A stretch of DNA of 64,000 nucleotides from Sneathiella limimaris (GCF_012932565.1 NZ_JABBYJ010000001.1:992001-1056000), one strand, 5' to 3'. Shown: positions 34,841-44,099, counted from the first letter of the stretch. Made by a program: numbers and translations. The notes: generated by a model not told the origin, from the letters alone.

Positions 34841-35927
34841 GTATCTGGTTCTGATATTACTGTGTCTGGCGCCAGGTCTTGCCAGCGCGACGATTAACAG
34901 TGTCACAACCACCCCGTCCAGCGTGGCAATTCCAGTAACAGGAAGTGCGCGTGTCACAGTGACCTGGATTGTCAACCGGACATCCGCTGCGGGTCGCGTT
35001 GTGCCGGTAACCTCTGCTAATGCGGAGTTGCGGATCGGGGGTGTTCTGATCACCAATCTCGCCGGGAGCTTGAGCGCGACTTCCTCGGTTGGAGTTGGCG
35101 TGACAGATATCCTGCAATTTACGGAAACCTATACCCTGACGCCTGCGCAAACCTCAGAGATTGCCAAAGCAAGCGCGGGGAGCGTGAGCGTGCGCCGGAT
35201 TTTTACAGATACGGAAAACACAGTTATTGGAACGCTGAATGTCGGGGCTGGTGCGAGCAATTCGGGGGATTTATCCCTTCGCCGGATTGAGCTGTCCTTT
35301 GAGAACACGTCTAAAACAGACGTTGTGCGTCAGGGCGAGCGGCAACGAGCGGTTGCTGAAATCAGCTTTAGGAGCAGTGGCCTTATTAAAGGTGAGTGGC
35401 GCCTGGCTGATCCGTCCAGCACCAATGGGTCTAGTCGCTATCGCGTTTTGCAGGTTGTTCGTCAGCAGTTGGTGAGTTCCGGTCAGGGTCGTACCCGGAT
35501 CGTAAGTCCGCCGCTGCCAACCAATAAAATCGGTCTCTATCTTGTCACATTCGTCGCCGAGGATGGTGATGACAGCCTTGAGTTTCCTGTCCTTCGATAC
35601 TTTGTTCTGCAAGGTCAGCAGGGCGTTGCTCAGGAAAATCTGGAAACCTATACGCCTGCAGAAGGGGCAGCCGTCAGCCCGAACACGGTTTTCTCATGGC
35701 CGGTTGTGCCAAACGCCTTTGCCTATCAGGTTGAGATCCTTGAAAAGGGTAAGGCGGATGTGGTGAGCGGAAAGCTTGTAAAGGCAGAGGATTTAAGCCT
35801 GTCTTTGGAAAGTTTCTCAATCGATCATCTTGAGGCAGGTAAGGTATATGATTGGCGTTTGCGGGCCTTTGGCGCAGGTGGACAGGTTATCGGCGTCTCC
35901 CCCCGGAAAACTCTGTATGTACCTTAA
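34833..35927 (+). CDS. Secreted protein with fibronectin-III-like C-terminus
   Basis: A 364-residue exported protein. ATG 34833 opens a signal peptide (RYLVLILLCLAPGLASA) and overlaps the barrel gene's stop by eight bases. The N-terminal half has beta-sandwich-like repeats rich in Thr/Val/Ser (TTPSSVAIPVTGSARVTVTW). The C-terminal 100 residues (YTPAEGAAVSPNTVFSWPVV, then AYQVEIL, GKVYDWRLRAFGAGG) look like an FN3 module. No enzymatic motif. Position between barrel and ECF genes suggests an envelope partner of the barrel or a subtilase substrate. Confidence 0.65.
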   Translation: MTRYLVLILLCLAPGLASATINSVTTTPSSVAIPVTGSARVTVTWIVNRTSAAGRVVPVTSANAELRIGGVLITNLAGSLSATSSVGVGVTDILQFTETYTLTPAQTSEIAKASAGSVSVRRIFTDTENTVIGTLNVGAGASNSGDLSLRRIELSFENTSKTDVVRQGERQRAVAEISFRSSGLIKGEWRLADPSSTNGSSRYRVLQVVRQQLVSSGQGRTRIVSPPLPTNKIGLYLVTFVAEDGDDSLEFPVLRYFVLQGQQGVAQENLETYTPAEGAAVSPNTVFSWPVVPNAFAYQVEILEKGKADVVSGKLVKAEDLSLSLESFSIDHLEAGKVYDWRLRAFGAGGQVIGVSPRKTLYVP

Positions 35928-35938
35928 GATGAGGTAGC

Positions 35939-36490
35939 ATGAGCGAGAGCCCAGGAGAGTTACTGACCAAGATCAGCAAAGGCGATGAGAAGGCCTTTGC
36001 TGATTTTTTTCGCTTGTTTGAAAAGCGCCTCTATAATTTTATCAAACAAAAATTGAACGATCCGTTTGAAGCGGCCGACATACTGAATGAGACGTTCCTT
36101 GAAGTCTGGCGAAAAGCCGAGACATTTGAGGGACGGTCAAAAGTGTCAACCTGGCTATTTGGAATAGCCTATTTCAAAACGGTGGATCGTATGCGTAAAA
36201 ATGGCAAAGTGATTGTCGATAGCGATAGCATTCCTGAAATTGAGGATGACAGCGCGGATGCCATGGCCTGTCTTCTGTCCAAGGAGAACGGTGCCCATAT
36301 TCGCTTTTGTCTGGAGCAATTAAAGTTGCCACATCGAACTGTGATCGAGCTGGCCTTTTTGCAGGACATGGCCTATGGCGAGATTGCGTCGGTTGTTGAC
36401 TGCCCTGAAAACACAGTCAAGACCCGTATGTTCCATGCCAAGCAGTTGATGAAGAATTGCTTGTCCAACCGTTTAGGAGGGACAGTATGA
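35939..36490 (+). CDS. ECF RNA polymerase sigma factor
   Basis: A 183-residue ECF sigma factor. Region 2 about 15-85 (LYNFIKQKLNDPFEAADILNE, FLEVWRKAETFEGRSKVSTWLFGIA), region 4 about 120-175 (LPHRTVIELAFLQDMAYGEIA, NTVKTRMFHAKQLMKNCL). ATG 35939 follows GAGG. The stop overlaps the anti-sigma start as ATGA. It sits inside an operon of exported proteins, which it probably controls. Confidence 0.92.
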   Translation: MSESPGELLTKISKGDEKAFADFFRLFEKRLYNFIKQKLNDPFEAADILNETFLEVWRKAETFEGRSKVSTWLFGIAYFKTVDRMRKNGKVIVDSDSIPEIEDDSADAMACLLSKENGAHIRFCLEQLKLPHRTVIELAFLQDMAYGEIASVVDCPENTVKTRMFHAKQLMKNCLSNRLGGTV

Positions 36491-37116
36491 GCAAGGAAAT
36501 AGAACAGTTATTGCCGTTTTATGTGAACGGAACCCTATCCGATGCCGAGCGGAAGGAAGTTGAAGCAGCGCTTGAAACCAGCCCGGAACTTCAGGAGGAA
36601 GTTAAAATGCTGAAAGCGCTCCGGACTGAGATGCAGGCGATAGAGCTGGAAAGCTCCCCTGGTGAGTTGGGGCTGAAGCGGCTTCAGAAATCCCTTGCGG
36701 CGGAAACGGGTCCAAGCGAGTTTGCGGAGCTTACAGGCGCGGCCAATGACAATGTGGTCCGATGGGGCTGGAAAGCAGCGGCCGTTGCGGCTTGCCTTCT
36801 TCTGGCAGTGCAAAGCTTCTTCATGGTTCAGCAGAGCAATCTGTCTGATGAGGATCTTGTTGCGGCAAGTGGCAAGCAGGTTATCGCCGTGCAAGGCCCG
36901 ATCTATAGCGTGACCTTTGTCCCGACAGCCAAGGAAGAGGATATTCGTGCCCTTTTGCTGTCAGTGAACGGCAGAATTATTAATGGTCCTTCCGCCATTG
37001 GCGTCTATCAGGTTTCAATCCCTGGGGAGCAGGCACCGATTTTGAAAAAGCTGAAAGCCAGAGGAAATCTGATCGATACGGTTCAGCTTGAAGGCACGAG
37101 CCAGAAGAGCCAGTGA
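36487..37116 (+). CDS. Anti-sigma factor with subtilase-propeptide-like periplasmic domain
   Basis: A 209-residue protein. N-terminal anti-sigma region (EQLLPFYVNGTLSDAERKEVEAAL), one membrane span at about 95-115, then a periplasmic domain at about 133-201: YSVTFVPTAKEEDIRALLLS, NGRIINGPSAIGVYQVSIP, ILKKLKARGNLIDTVQ. This strand-helix-strand-strand-helix-strand order and the V-F-P/G-x-Y-x-V pattern resemble propeptides of subtilases. ATG 36487 follows AGGAGGG, and the stop overlaps the subtilase start (TGATG). I infer that the encoded subtilase binds and cuts this domain, or is inhibited by it. Family assignment of the domain needs a structure comparison. Confidence 0.75.
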   Translation: MSKEIEQLLPFYVNGTLSDAERKEVEAALETSPELQEEVKMLKALRTEMQAIELESSPGELGLKRLQKSLAAETGPSEFAELTGAANDNVVRWGWKAAAVAACLLLAVQSFFMVQQSNLSDEDLVAASGKQVIAVQGPIYSVTFVPTAKEEDIRALLLSVNGRIINGPSAIGVYQVSIPGEQAPILKKLKARGNLIDTVQLEGTSQKSQ

Positions 37117-38816
37117 TGCAAAAATGTCTTCTGATACTCAGTCTGTTCCTGATGATTGGAACAGCGGCGGCGCAAACACGCTCGGGTTCAGTGCCTGGCA
37201 CAGCGCCGGGAACGCCGCCTGCCGCAACAGATCCAACGGGTGCCGGCCAAACAGGATCTTCTTTGCCGTCTGTACCTTCTACCTCCGCCACACCGGAGCG
37301 GGACCCTACGGGCGCTCCTTTGCGAGAAACCTCTCGAGAAACCCGGCCAGAGCCTGAGAGAGAGCCTCAAAGAGTTCCGGCAAGGGTGCCGGAAAGGCCA
37401 TCAGCAAAGGAGCCGGAAACCGATCGGGCCCCTTCGCAGCAGCGCGATGTTCGTATCCCGCAACCAGCACCAACACAGCTTCAGTTCGCCAGGGTCATGC
37501 CGGGCTGCGTTTCGCCGGGGCAAACCTTTCTTATTCAGGGGCAAGGGTTTGCTAACCTCGATCCCGTGGCGGCCTTTATAAACTCACCGTCGCAAAAGAT
37601 CAGGGCGCGAATTGTTGGCGTTAGTCCGACACAAATTGCCTTGCAGCTTCCAAAAGCACCTGAACTTCAAAGCCAGAGCTATGGCGTCACCTTTGCAACC
37701 AAGGGAGCAACGGTCGAGACAGATACACAGCTGTCATTGCGTCCTTGTGGGGAAAGAACTGGTGTCAGCAGAGCTGAGTTGCTGATGATGGGACCGCTTG
37801 ATCAGTTTCAGGCGGTTACGGCGGAGCTCGCCGCACGGAACCTTCAGGTTTCAGAAAGCTATGATTTGCAGGGGTTTGCTCAGTTTCTTCTTGTCGTTGA
37901 GGCAATCGATGCCCAGACCCTCATCGCCGAGTTCCAGACCCTGTTCCCTGATGTGACGATTGATTTCAATTCAAGCCTGGAAGCGGCCTCAACACCAGCC
38001 CCAAGATTGTTTGCAAAATCATTGGTCAATTGGCCAGACAAGGCACAATGCGCCCAAGCTCAAGCAGAGATCAAGATCGGGCTGTTGGATGGCGTTGTTG
38101 AACGAACGCATCCTGCTTTCCAGTCAGGTTCAATCGTCGGGGAGCTATTTATCAAGGATGCCCGCCCAGATCTGGGGCATGGTACGGCCATTGCGTCCAT
38201 TCTGATCGGGGATGCGCCAGATCTTGGAATTTCCGGACTTCTCCCAAAAGCCACGATCTATAATGCGGTCGTCCTTCGGGAAAGCCAAGCAGGCCCGCTG
38301 GCAAGTGTGAAAGCCATCGTGAGGGGGTTGGATTGGCTGGCCGTCCAGAAGGTTCGGCTTGTGGGTGTTTCGCTTGCGACGTTAAGTCAAAATCGCGTGC
38401 TGGAGCGCGCGTCCCGTTTTGCCCTGCAGCAGGGTATGATCCTGTTTGCCGCTGCCGGCAATAATGGGCCAGAGGCAGGGAGTGCGTATCCTGCAGCCTA
38501 TCCTGGGGTCTTTGCGGTAACGGCCGTCGACGCGGCAAAGCGCCTTTATCAGCAGGCGAATGTTGGAGATTACATTTCTTTTGCCGCCCCTGGTGTGGAC
38601 GTCTGGGTGGCAACTCCTGATGGCAGTGGTGCCTATAAAACCGGGACGTCATTTGCAACGCCATATGCCATGGCGACCGCCGCCCTTTTCCTCGCGAGGA
38701 ACCCATCGTTATCACGTCAAGTTCTGGAAAAGGTCCTGGCGCAAACAGTTACCCCGCTTGGCGAGCCGGGAGAGGAGCGGCTGTTTGGCAAAGGGTTGCT
38801 GCAGGCAAAATGCTAG
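37116..38816 (+). CDS. Secreted S8 subtilisin-like protease
   Basis: A 566-residue secreted protease. Signal peptide at 1-20, a Pro/Arg/Glu-rich linker (about 21-120), an IPT/TIG-like domain (about 128-210, VSPGQTFLIQGQGF), a propeptide-like module (about 225-286) and the S8 catalytic domain: Asp325 in LLDGVVERTHP, His355 in GHGTAIAS, Asn449 in AAAGNN, Ser512 in GTSFATP. All catalytic residues are present. ATG 37116 overlaps the anti-sigma stop (TGATG); a GTG at 37113 is also possible. Genetic coupling to an anti-sigma factor with a propeptide-like domain suggests a role in sigma activation or in processing the barrel or FN3 protein. Confidence 0.9.
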   Translation: MQKCLLILSLFLMIGTAAAQTRSGSVPGTAPGTPPAATDPTGAGQTGSSLPSVPSTSATPERDPTGAPLRETSRETRPEPEREPQRVPARVPERPSAKEPETDRAPSQQRDVRIPQPAPTQLQFARVMPGCVSPGQTFLIQGQGFANLDPVAAFINSPSQKIRARIVGVSPTQIALQLPKAPELQSQSYGVTFATKGATVETDTQLSLRPCGERTGVSRAELLMMGPLDQFQAVTAELAARNLQVSESYDLQGFAQFLLVVEAIDAQTLIAEFQTLFPDVTIDFNSSLEAASTPAPRLFAKSLVNWPDKAQCAQAQAEIKIGLLDGVVERTHPAFQSGSIVGELFIKDARPDLGHGTAIASILIGDAPDLGISGLLPKATIYNAVVLRESQAGPLASVKAIVRGLDWLAVQKVRLVGVSLATLSQNRVLERASRFALQQGMILFAAAGNNGPEAGSAYPAAYPGVFAVTAVDAAKRLYQQANVGDYISFAAPGVDVWVATPDGSGAYKTGTSFATPYAMATAALFLARNPSLSRQVLEKVLAQTVTPLGEPGEERLFGKGLLQAKC

Positions 38817-38879
38817 CCATATAACCGAAGAGTATGCTAGCACCACTAAATAAGAGTTTCTAAGCGAGCTTGGACTGCG

Positions 38880-39224
38880 GTGATTAAAAAAGGACTTTTG
38901 ACGCTATATCTTTTGATGGCCCTGTTTGGGTCTTCGCTTGTCGCCGGGGCTACGTCTTCGCCGGGCGCACATGATTGCGCGGACTGTCCCAGCCATAGCC
39001 AAAGCCTTCTTTCGCATGAGGCGCATGACGTGCCTGCGTGTGAGGGTATGATGAGCGGAAACTGTCTCCATGCTCAAATTCAGATGGTTTATGCCACGTC
39101 CATAGATAACCATTCTGCACCCATTATCAGATCGGAAATGTTCCGGCTGACCCATGACAAGGCTGATGGTCTCATACATGATCAGCTTGGAAAACCGCCC
39201 AAGTCTTTCACTCTCTCTGCATAG
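38880..39224 (+). CDS. Small exported Cys/His-rich protein, CopL/DUF2946-like
   Basis: A 114-residue protein with a signal peptide (GLLTLYLLMALFGSSLVAGA) and a mature part carrying HDCADCPSHSQ, HEAHDVPACEGMM and NCLHAQ: four Cys and several His and Met. This composition resembles CopL-like and DUF2946 proteins linked to copper resistance, but identity is weak. GTG 38880 is the start; TTGGA is the only ribosome-site-like sequence. A c-type cytochrome follows 83 bases later. Confidence 0.55.
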   Translation: MIKKGLLTLYLLMALFGSSLVAGATSSPGAHDCADCPSHSQSLLSHEAHDVPACEGMMSGNCLHAQIQMVYATSIDNHSAPIIRSEMFRLTHDKADGLIHDQLGKPPKSFTLSA

Positions 39225-39307
39225 CTGTTCCTGCGCTGGACAGGATTCGATTTGATTTATGACCACCACCTGTTTTCAGGTTGCTGGTCATCCGTTGAGG
39301 AGTGAAA

Positions 39308-39727
39308 ATGAAATTCAATAAATATATTATAGGGTTAGCGGCTCTGGTTGGTTTGGCTGTTATCGCAACTGCAATTTGGCAAGATCAGATGAGCGGTGAA
39401 GAAGCCTCTGCACCCCAGTCTTCTGCCGCTCAGGTCGCAAGCACGAATTCTGCCACCTTAAATGGCAGAGAGCTGTATCAGCAGAACTGTGCGTCCTGCC
39501 ATGGTGAGCAGGCAAATGGAACTGAAAATGGTCCGCCCTTCCTGCATAAGGTCTATGTGCCCTCTCATCATTCGGACGCAGCTTTCCTGCTGGCAGTTAA
39601 AAGAGGCGTGCGAGCCCATCATTGGAATTTTGGTGATATGCCGCCGGTGCCAGGGGTGTCTGAAGACGAAGCCAAAGCAATTACAAAATATGTACGGCAA
39701 CTTCAAAGAACAGTAGGTTTTCAATAA
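39308..39727 (+). CDS. Membrane-anchored mono-haem cytochrome c
   Basis: A 139-residue protein. N-terminal anchor (IIGLAALVGLAVIATAIW), a Ser/Ala-rich linker, then a class I cytochrome c domain: haem motif CASCH in LYQQNCASCHGEQANG and a probable axial Met in GDMPPVPG. Periplasmic electron carrier. ATG 39308 is preferred over GTG 39302 because GAGGAG lies directly before it. It follows the CopL-like gene; similar pairs occur in copper-handling loci, though no copper transporter is here. Confidence 0.85.
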   Translation: MKFNKYIIGLAALVGLAVIATAIWQDQMSGEEASAPQSSAAQVASTNSATLNGRELYQQNCASCHGEQANGTENGPPFLHKVYVPSHHSDAAFLLAVKRGVRAHHWNFGDMPPVPGVSEDEAKAITKYVRQLQRTVGFQ

Positions 39728-39736
39728 AAAGAAGCA

Positions 39737-39769
39737 TCACCATTCAGGGCATTCTATCCTGAGTGGTGA
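39737..39769 (+). terminator. Strong hairpin after cytochrome c
   Basis: TCACCATTCAGG (39737-39748) pairs with CCTGAGTGGTGA (39758-39769): 12 pairs including one G-T, nine-base loop. No T-run follows, so intrinsic termination is doubtful; it may protect the mRNA 3' end. Confidence 0.55.
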
Positions 39770-39870
39770 CCTCTATCCCTTTGAGGTTATGACTATATTA
39801 GTATATGCAATTAGATAAAAATTAACTATTTGTGTTTAATTTTACTTCAAACATTAGTTGGAGTAAAAAA

Positions 39871-40485
39871 ATGAGAAAATCCCTCCTCAATCAGGTTGCC
39901 AGTTTGAGCCTCCTGGCTTTCTGCGCCTTTCCCCTATCCTTACAGGCAAAAGAAACTGCCCCCAGTACGTCCATCATTGCAGATGCGGAGTTAGCGGAAA
40001 TCCGAAAGTGGATGTCTAACCCCGTTGTAGAGATTTCGGTTTCTTCGCAGAATCGGGTCTATAAGGATGTGTCGCAAGAAGATATTGATCGTCTGGATAA
40101 GCAGTGGCGTGCTGAACGCAAAGCCGATGACCAGCCCCTGATTGCAACCACACTCAGCAGTCCGCTTTCCAGCTACCTCACCCAAATTCAGGCGGCTTCT
40201 GGTGGGCTTTTCACTGAGATCTTCGTGATGGACTCAAATGGTCTCAATGTGGGGCAGAGCGCTATCACATCGGATTTTTGGCAAGGCGATGAAGGGAAAT
40301 TCCAGAAAACATTTCCAAATGGGCCTGATGCTGTGTTTATCGACGAAGCAGAATTTCATGAAGGCAGCAAAACCTGGCGCACCCAAATTAACATGAGCCT
40401 GGTCGACAAGAATAACCAGACCATCGGGGCCGTTACTGTTGAATATAACTTGACAGAATTACAACGTCGCAAATCAACCAACTAA
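39871..40485 (+). CDS. Secreted Cache-like sensor protein
   Basis: A 204-residue exported protein. Signal peptide (NQVASLSLLAFCAFPLSLQA) and a domain with TEIFVMDSNGLNVGQSAITS, DFWQGDEGKFQKTF and IGAVTVEYNL, the order of strands and motifs of a PDC/Cache ligand-binding fold. No membrane anchor or signalling domain. ATG 39871 follows GGAG. The gene ends 29 bases before a chemoreceptor gene whose own periplasmic part is a helical bundle, so I infer that this is a soluble ligand-binding partner of that receptor. Confidence 0.65.
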   Translation: MRKSLLNQVASLSLLAFCAFPLSLQAKETAPSTSIIADAELAEIRKWMSNPVVEISVSSQNRVYKDVSQEDIDRLDKQWRAERKADDQPLIATTLSSPLSSYLTQIQAASGGLFTEIFVMDSNGLNVGQSAITSDFWQGDEGKFQKTFPNGPDAVFIDEAEFHEGSKTWRTQINMSLVDKNNQTIGAVTVEYNLTELQRRKSTN

Positions 40486-40514
40486 AGTAAAACGTACAAA
40501 GAATAGAGGCTAAG

Positions 40515-42284
40515 ATGAAGTTCCTCACAAACTTAAAAATCGGGAAGAAATTAACGGTCGGTTTTGCCGTGTTGATCGGCATTGTTGTGATTATGTCTGC
40601 AGTTTCCCTCACCTCCATGAACGACATCCGAAATGCAGACAGTGAAAACAAAGCTGTCCGGGATCTGGGTGTCGCCTATCTTCAGTATCAGCGTGGATTT
40701 GCGACCCAGCGTCAGCATTTGACCTCCTTTTTGCTGACAGGTGATCGCAAGGAATTGGAATATTACACGAAGACGGGTGAAACAGTCGCCCAGTTCCATA
40801 AGGCGCTTGTGGAATTGGCAAAGGATCAAGCATCGATCTTGCCGATTGTTGAAGAGATGAACAGCGCTTACCAGAAATGGCTTGGTGACTTCTCGGAAGT
40901 TCAGATTAAATTGATGCGCAATTATCTGACAGTGAACCAGGCGCGGGCGATTGAGGTTTCTGGTGAGCCGGGTCTTGTCATTGATCAGTTTGATGCGGCT
41001 GCGTTGAAATTGTCTGACGAGCTTGGTGTCATTTCCGCCAAAGTGGCGAGCATGAAAGATTCAGCAAATAACCGTTTCTTTGTCTCGGTTGTCTCTGGTC
41101 TTGTGATCATGATTGTTGTGGCCTTGGCGGCTGGCTTCCTTCTAACCCGTTCAATCGCTGTACCAATCGGCCGGATGACCAGTCTGATGACGGATCTGGC
41201 GAAGGGTAACCTTGATATTGAAGTAGAGGGCACTGATCGTCTCGACGAAATTGGTGATATGGCTAAATCGGTTGTTGTCTTTAAGGATAATGGCCTTGAG
41301 CAACGCCGGATGCAGGAACGTGAAAAAGAAGAGAAGGAAGCCTTGGCACAGGCCATGGAAAGCCTGAAGCAGAAAGAGATTGAGCAACGCGAAGCCCATG
41401 AACGCGAATTGGCCAAGCAGGAAAAAGAGCGGGAAAGAGCAGAAAAACTTGATCAGTTGATGCAAGACTTTGACGCGAAAATGAAATCCGGCTTGGGTGT
41501 TGTGGCAGAATCTGTCGGCGCTGTAAGTAACTCAGCTTCTACCATGTTTAATAACGCGGAAAGAACCCAAGGATTGTCCCAGGACGCCTCCTCAAGCATT
41601 GACTCTGCAACAGGAAATATTCAGACCGTTTCTGCAGCAACCACGCAGTTGTCTTCGTCCATCAGTGAAATTTCACGGCAGATGAGCAAGGCATCCGAGG
41701 TTTCCCGCACTGCGGTTTCTGAAATTGAGACTACCAACTCCCGCGTTGAGGCACTGAATGATGCAGCGGAAAGTATTGGTCAGGTGATCCAGATCATCAG
41801 CGACATTGCCAACCAGACAAACTTGCTGGCACTTAATGCGACGATTGAATCTGCACGGGCAGGTGAAGCCGGTAAGGGGTTTGCCGTTGTGGCAAGTGAG
41901 GTGAAAAACCTGGCCACTCAAACCAGTAAGGCAACTGAGGATATTGCGAACAAGATCGCGGAAATTCAGAATGAGACTTCCGCGGCTGCAACTTCCGTTC
42001 TTGGGATCGGGGATACTATTCGCAAGATTGATGAGTTGACTGCTGCGGTTGCCAGTGCGGTTGAAGAGCAGGGTGCTGCAACTAACGAGATTGCCCAGAA
42101 TGTTGAAAGAGCTTCTCAAGGAACTGCGGAAGTTGCGAGGGTGGTCAGTGAAGTGGCCGGCGCTGCATCTGAGACTGAGAAGCTGGCAGATAATCAGCGC
42201 GAAGTGGTCAGCAACCTTGACCAGAATAATCACGTACTGAAAGATGATATCAGTGGCTTCCTGGAGCGCGTAAAAGCCCTCTAG
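40515..42284 (+). CDS. Methyl-accepting chemotaxis protein
   Basis: A 589-residue chemoreceptor. TM1 about 12-31, a helical periplasmic module about 32-185 (four-helix-bundle/CHASE3 type), TM2 about 188-210, HAMP about 211-263, a charged coiled coil ([12 protein letters not shown]) and the signalling domain about 340-560. The hairpin tip ([37 protein letters not shown]) is intact for CheA/CheW coupling. It ends FLERVKAL, with no CheR-binding pentapeptide. Probably cotranscribed with the Cache-like gene. A strong terminator follows. Confidence 0.95.
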   Translation: MKFLTNLKIGKKLTVGFAVLIGIVVIMSAVSLTSMNDIRNADSENKAVRDLGVAYLQYQRGFATQRQHLTSFLLTGDRKELEYYTKTGETVAQFHKALVELAKDQASILPIVEEMNSAYQKWLGDFSEVQIKLMRNYLTVNQARAIEVSGEPGLVIDQFDAAALKLSDELGVISAKVASMKDSANNRFFVSVVSGLVIMIVVALAAGFLLTRSIAVPIGRMTSLMTDLAKGNLDIEVEGTDRLDEIGDMAKSVVVFKDNGLEQRRMQEREKEEKEALAQAMESLKQKEIEQREAHERELAKQEKERERAEKLDQLMQDFDAKMKSGLGVVAESVGAVSNSASTMFNNAERTQGLSQDASSSIDSATGNIQTVSAATTQLSSSISEISRQMSKASEVSRTAVSEIETTNSRVEALNDAAESIGQVIQIISDIANQTNLLALNATIESARAGEAGKGFAVVASEVKNLATQTSKATEDIANKIAEIQNETSAAATSVLGIGDTIRKIDELTAAVASAVEEQGAATNEIAQNVERASQGTAEVARVVSEVAGAASETEKLADNQREVVSNLDQNNHVLKDDISGFLERVKAL

Positions 42285-42302
42285 CTATTCAGAAACTGAA
42301 TG

Positions 42303-42333
42303 AAAAAAGCTGGCTTTTAGCCAGCTTTTTTTT
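42303..42333 (+). terminator. Terminator after the chemoreceptor gene
   Basis: AAAAAAGCTGGCT pairs with AGCCAGCTTTTTT across a TTT loop, followed by more T. Confidence 0.95.
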
Positions 42334-42712
42334 GGGCAAACACCAAAAAATTGAACTTAGAAACGGTATTGACGCTTATTCAATACACTTCTATAGTTCG
42401 CGGTGTTTAAATACAGGCTTCAAAGTGCCTCGCACTTTTGCCGAGATGGGGGGCTTCGGCTGAGGCAGCCAGTATATGGGGGTATATTTGGCGCCGGTTG
42501 AACCAAGCGGCATTTCGCTAGCCGAAGTCACCCAGCCTCTGCCTTTATACTTATCACTCCACATCAATTTCGCAAGTGCGAACACGATAAAACGTGACGA
42601 GTTGCACAGTCTGCGGCGCATTTTCAAGCGTTACTTCTCAAGAGCGGAATGGGCATGCTGACACCGCGGGTGGTTTTAAACCTGTCCCGCAGTGCTTCAA
42701 CCGGTTTAGTTT
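42334..42712. other. Unassigned stretch
   Basis: About 380 bases between the terminator and the acyl-CoA dehydrogenase stop. A 78-codon frame on the minus strand (42391-42627, opening MKMRRRLCNSSRF) and a 61-codon frame on the plus strand (42476-42661) overlap each other. Neither has a good ribosome site or a recognisable family. It may be a gene remnant. Confidence 0.5.
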
Positions 42713-43918
42713 TTAAAGTTCCAGAACCTGTTTGGAGAGAACAGTGCGTTGAACTTCGCTCGAGCCTGCATAGATAGTTGCTGCCCTTGCGTTCAGATAT
42801 TTGGCCGGTGCGGTCATGGCATGCTTTGGGCCCGGGAAGGTCACGTTGCTGCCAGGTTCCCGCGATTCAGGAAGGTAGGGAAGCGCATAATGAGCTACGG
42901 CTTCCATTCTCAACTCCCCAATATCCTGCAGAAGTTCGGACCCGGTCAGCTTGAACATTGACGCAGCCGCGCCGGGGTTCTGGCCCTGGCTCAAGGCAGA
43001 CATATAGCGCTTTTCAGTGAATTCAGCAGCTTGCAGGCGCACTTCGAGCTGAGTGAGCTTGCGGATGAAGTCCGGATCCTCAATCAACGGGGCGCCGCCA
43101 TTACCATTTTCCATCCTGGCGATGTCCCGAACGTTATCGAGGCCCGCTTTCAGGCCCGGTGTATAGGCAACGCCGCCGCGTTCAAATTCCAGCAGGTATT
43201 TGGCAACGGTCCAGCCTTCGTTTTCCTTGCCGATCAGGTTTTCTTTTGGAACCCGGACATCATCGAAAAAGATCTGGTTCAGTTCGTGATCGCCCGAGAT
43301 GGAAATGATCGGCTTGATATCAATGCCGGGTGTATCCATGTCGATCAGGATGAAGGAAATGCCTTCCTGCTTTTTCCCCTCAGATGAGGTGCGGACAAGA
43401 CAGAAACAGCGGTTGGCATAGTGGCCGCCGGTCGTCCAGATTTTGGTGCCGTTAATGACATACTCATCCCCATCCAGCACAGCCTTGGTCTGCAAAGAGG
43501 CAAGGTCAGAGCCTGCGCCCGGCTCAGAATAACCCTGACACCAACTGTCTTCGTGCTTTCGGATCCGGGGGAGGTAGAACTCCTTTTGCGCCTCTGTGCC
43601 GAACTTGCCAATGAGAGGACCGATCATCCGATAGCCCATGGAATTGATGGCAGGCGCACCCGCTTTGGCGCATTCATATTCAAAGATGTAACGTTGAACC
43701 GTATCCCAGCCCGGACCGCCCATTGTCGTTGGCCAGTTATAGGCAAGCCATCCTTTTTGACCCAGGATGCGGCCCCACTCATTGGCGGTTTCTGGATCTG
43801 TCCGGATCGAAGCCTGAATGGCTGTGTTTTGTTTCAGATGGTCAGACAAGTTCTGGTCAAGGAAGTCGCGAACTTCAGTCTGAAAGGCAAGATGCTGATC
43901 AGTGAGGTTGAGGTCCAT
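42713..43918 (-). CDS. Acyl-CoA dehydrogenase family protein
   Basis: A 401-residue FAD-dependent acyl-CoA dehydrogenase. The N-terminal helical domain is followed by the signature QGYSEPGAGSDLASLQTKA, the middle beta domain (GTKIWTTGGHYANR) and a C-terminal helical domain ending IYAGSSEVQRTVLSKQVLEL. It introduces a double bond into acyl-CoA; the chain is not predictable. No beta-oxidation partners adjoin. It is divergent from guanine deaminase. Confidence 0.93.
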   Translation of the reverse strand: MDLNLTDQHLAFQTEVRDFLDQNLSDHLKQNTAIQASIRTDPETANEWGRILGQKGWLAYNWPTTMGGPGWDTVQRYIFEYECAKAGAPAINSMGYRMIGPLIGKFGTEAQKEFYLPRIRKHEDSWCQGYSEPGAGSDLASLQTKAVLDGDEYVINGTKIWTTGGHYANRCFCLVRTSSEGKKQEGISFILIDMDTPGIDIKPIISISGDHELNQIFFDDVRVPKENLIGKENEGWTVAKYLLEFERGGVAYTPGLKAGLDNVRDIARMENGNGGAPLIEDPDFIRKLTQLEVRLQAAEFTEKRYMSALSQGQNPGAAASMFKLTGSELLQDIGELRMEAVAHYALPYLPESREPGSNVTFPGPKHAMTAPAKYLNARAATIYAGSSEVQRTVLSKQVLEL

Positions 43919-44099
43919 TGGATACTCTTTTTATTGTTATTCATTTGCGGTCGACTTGCTGTCGTACCTGTTCCATAAAGTGAAAAAACACATTCAGATA
44001 TATGTGTCAATATTGGAAAAGACTCTGCGGGAGGTTCCGGATCTGTTACGTTCGGCCGTTTGTTGCTTTTTTTCGATGATGGATGGATAAGGACAGGTT

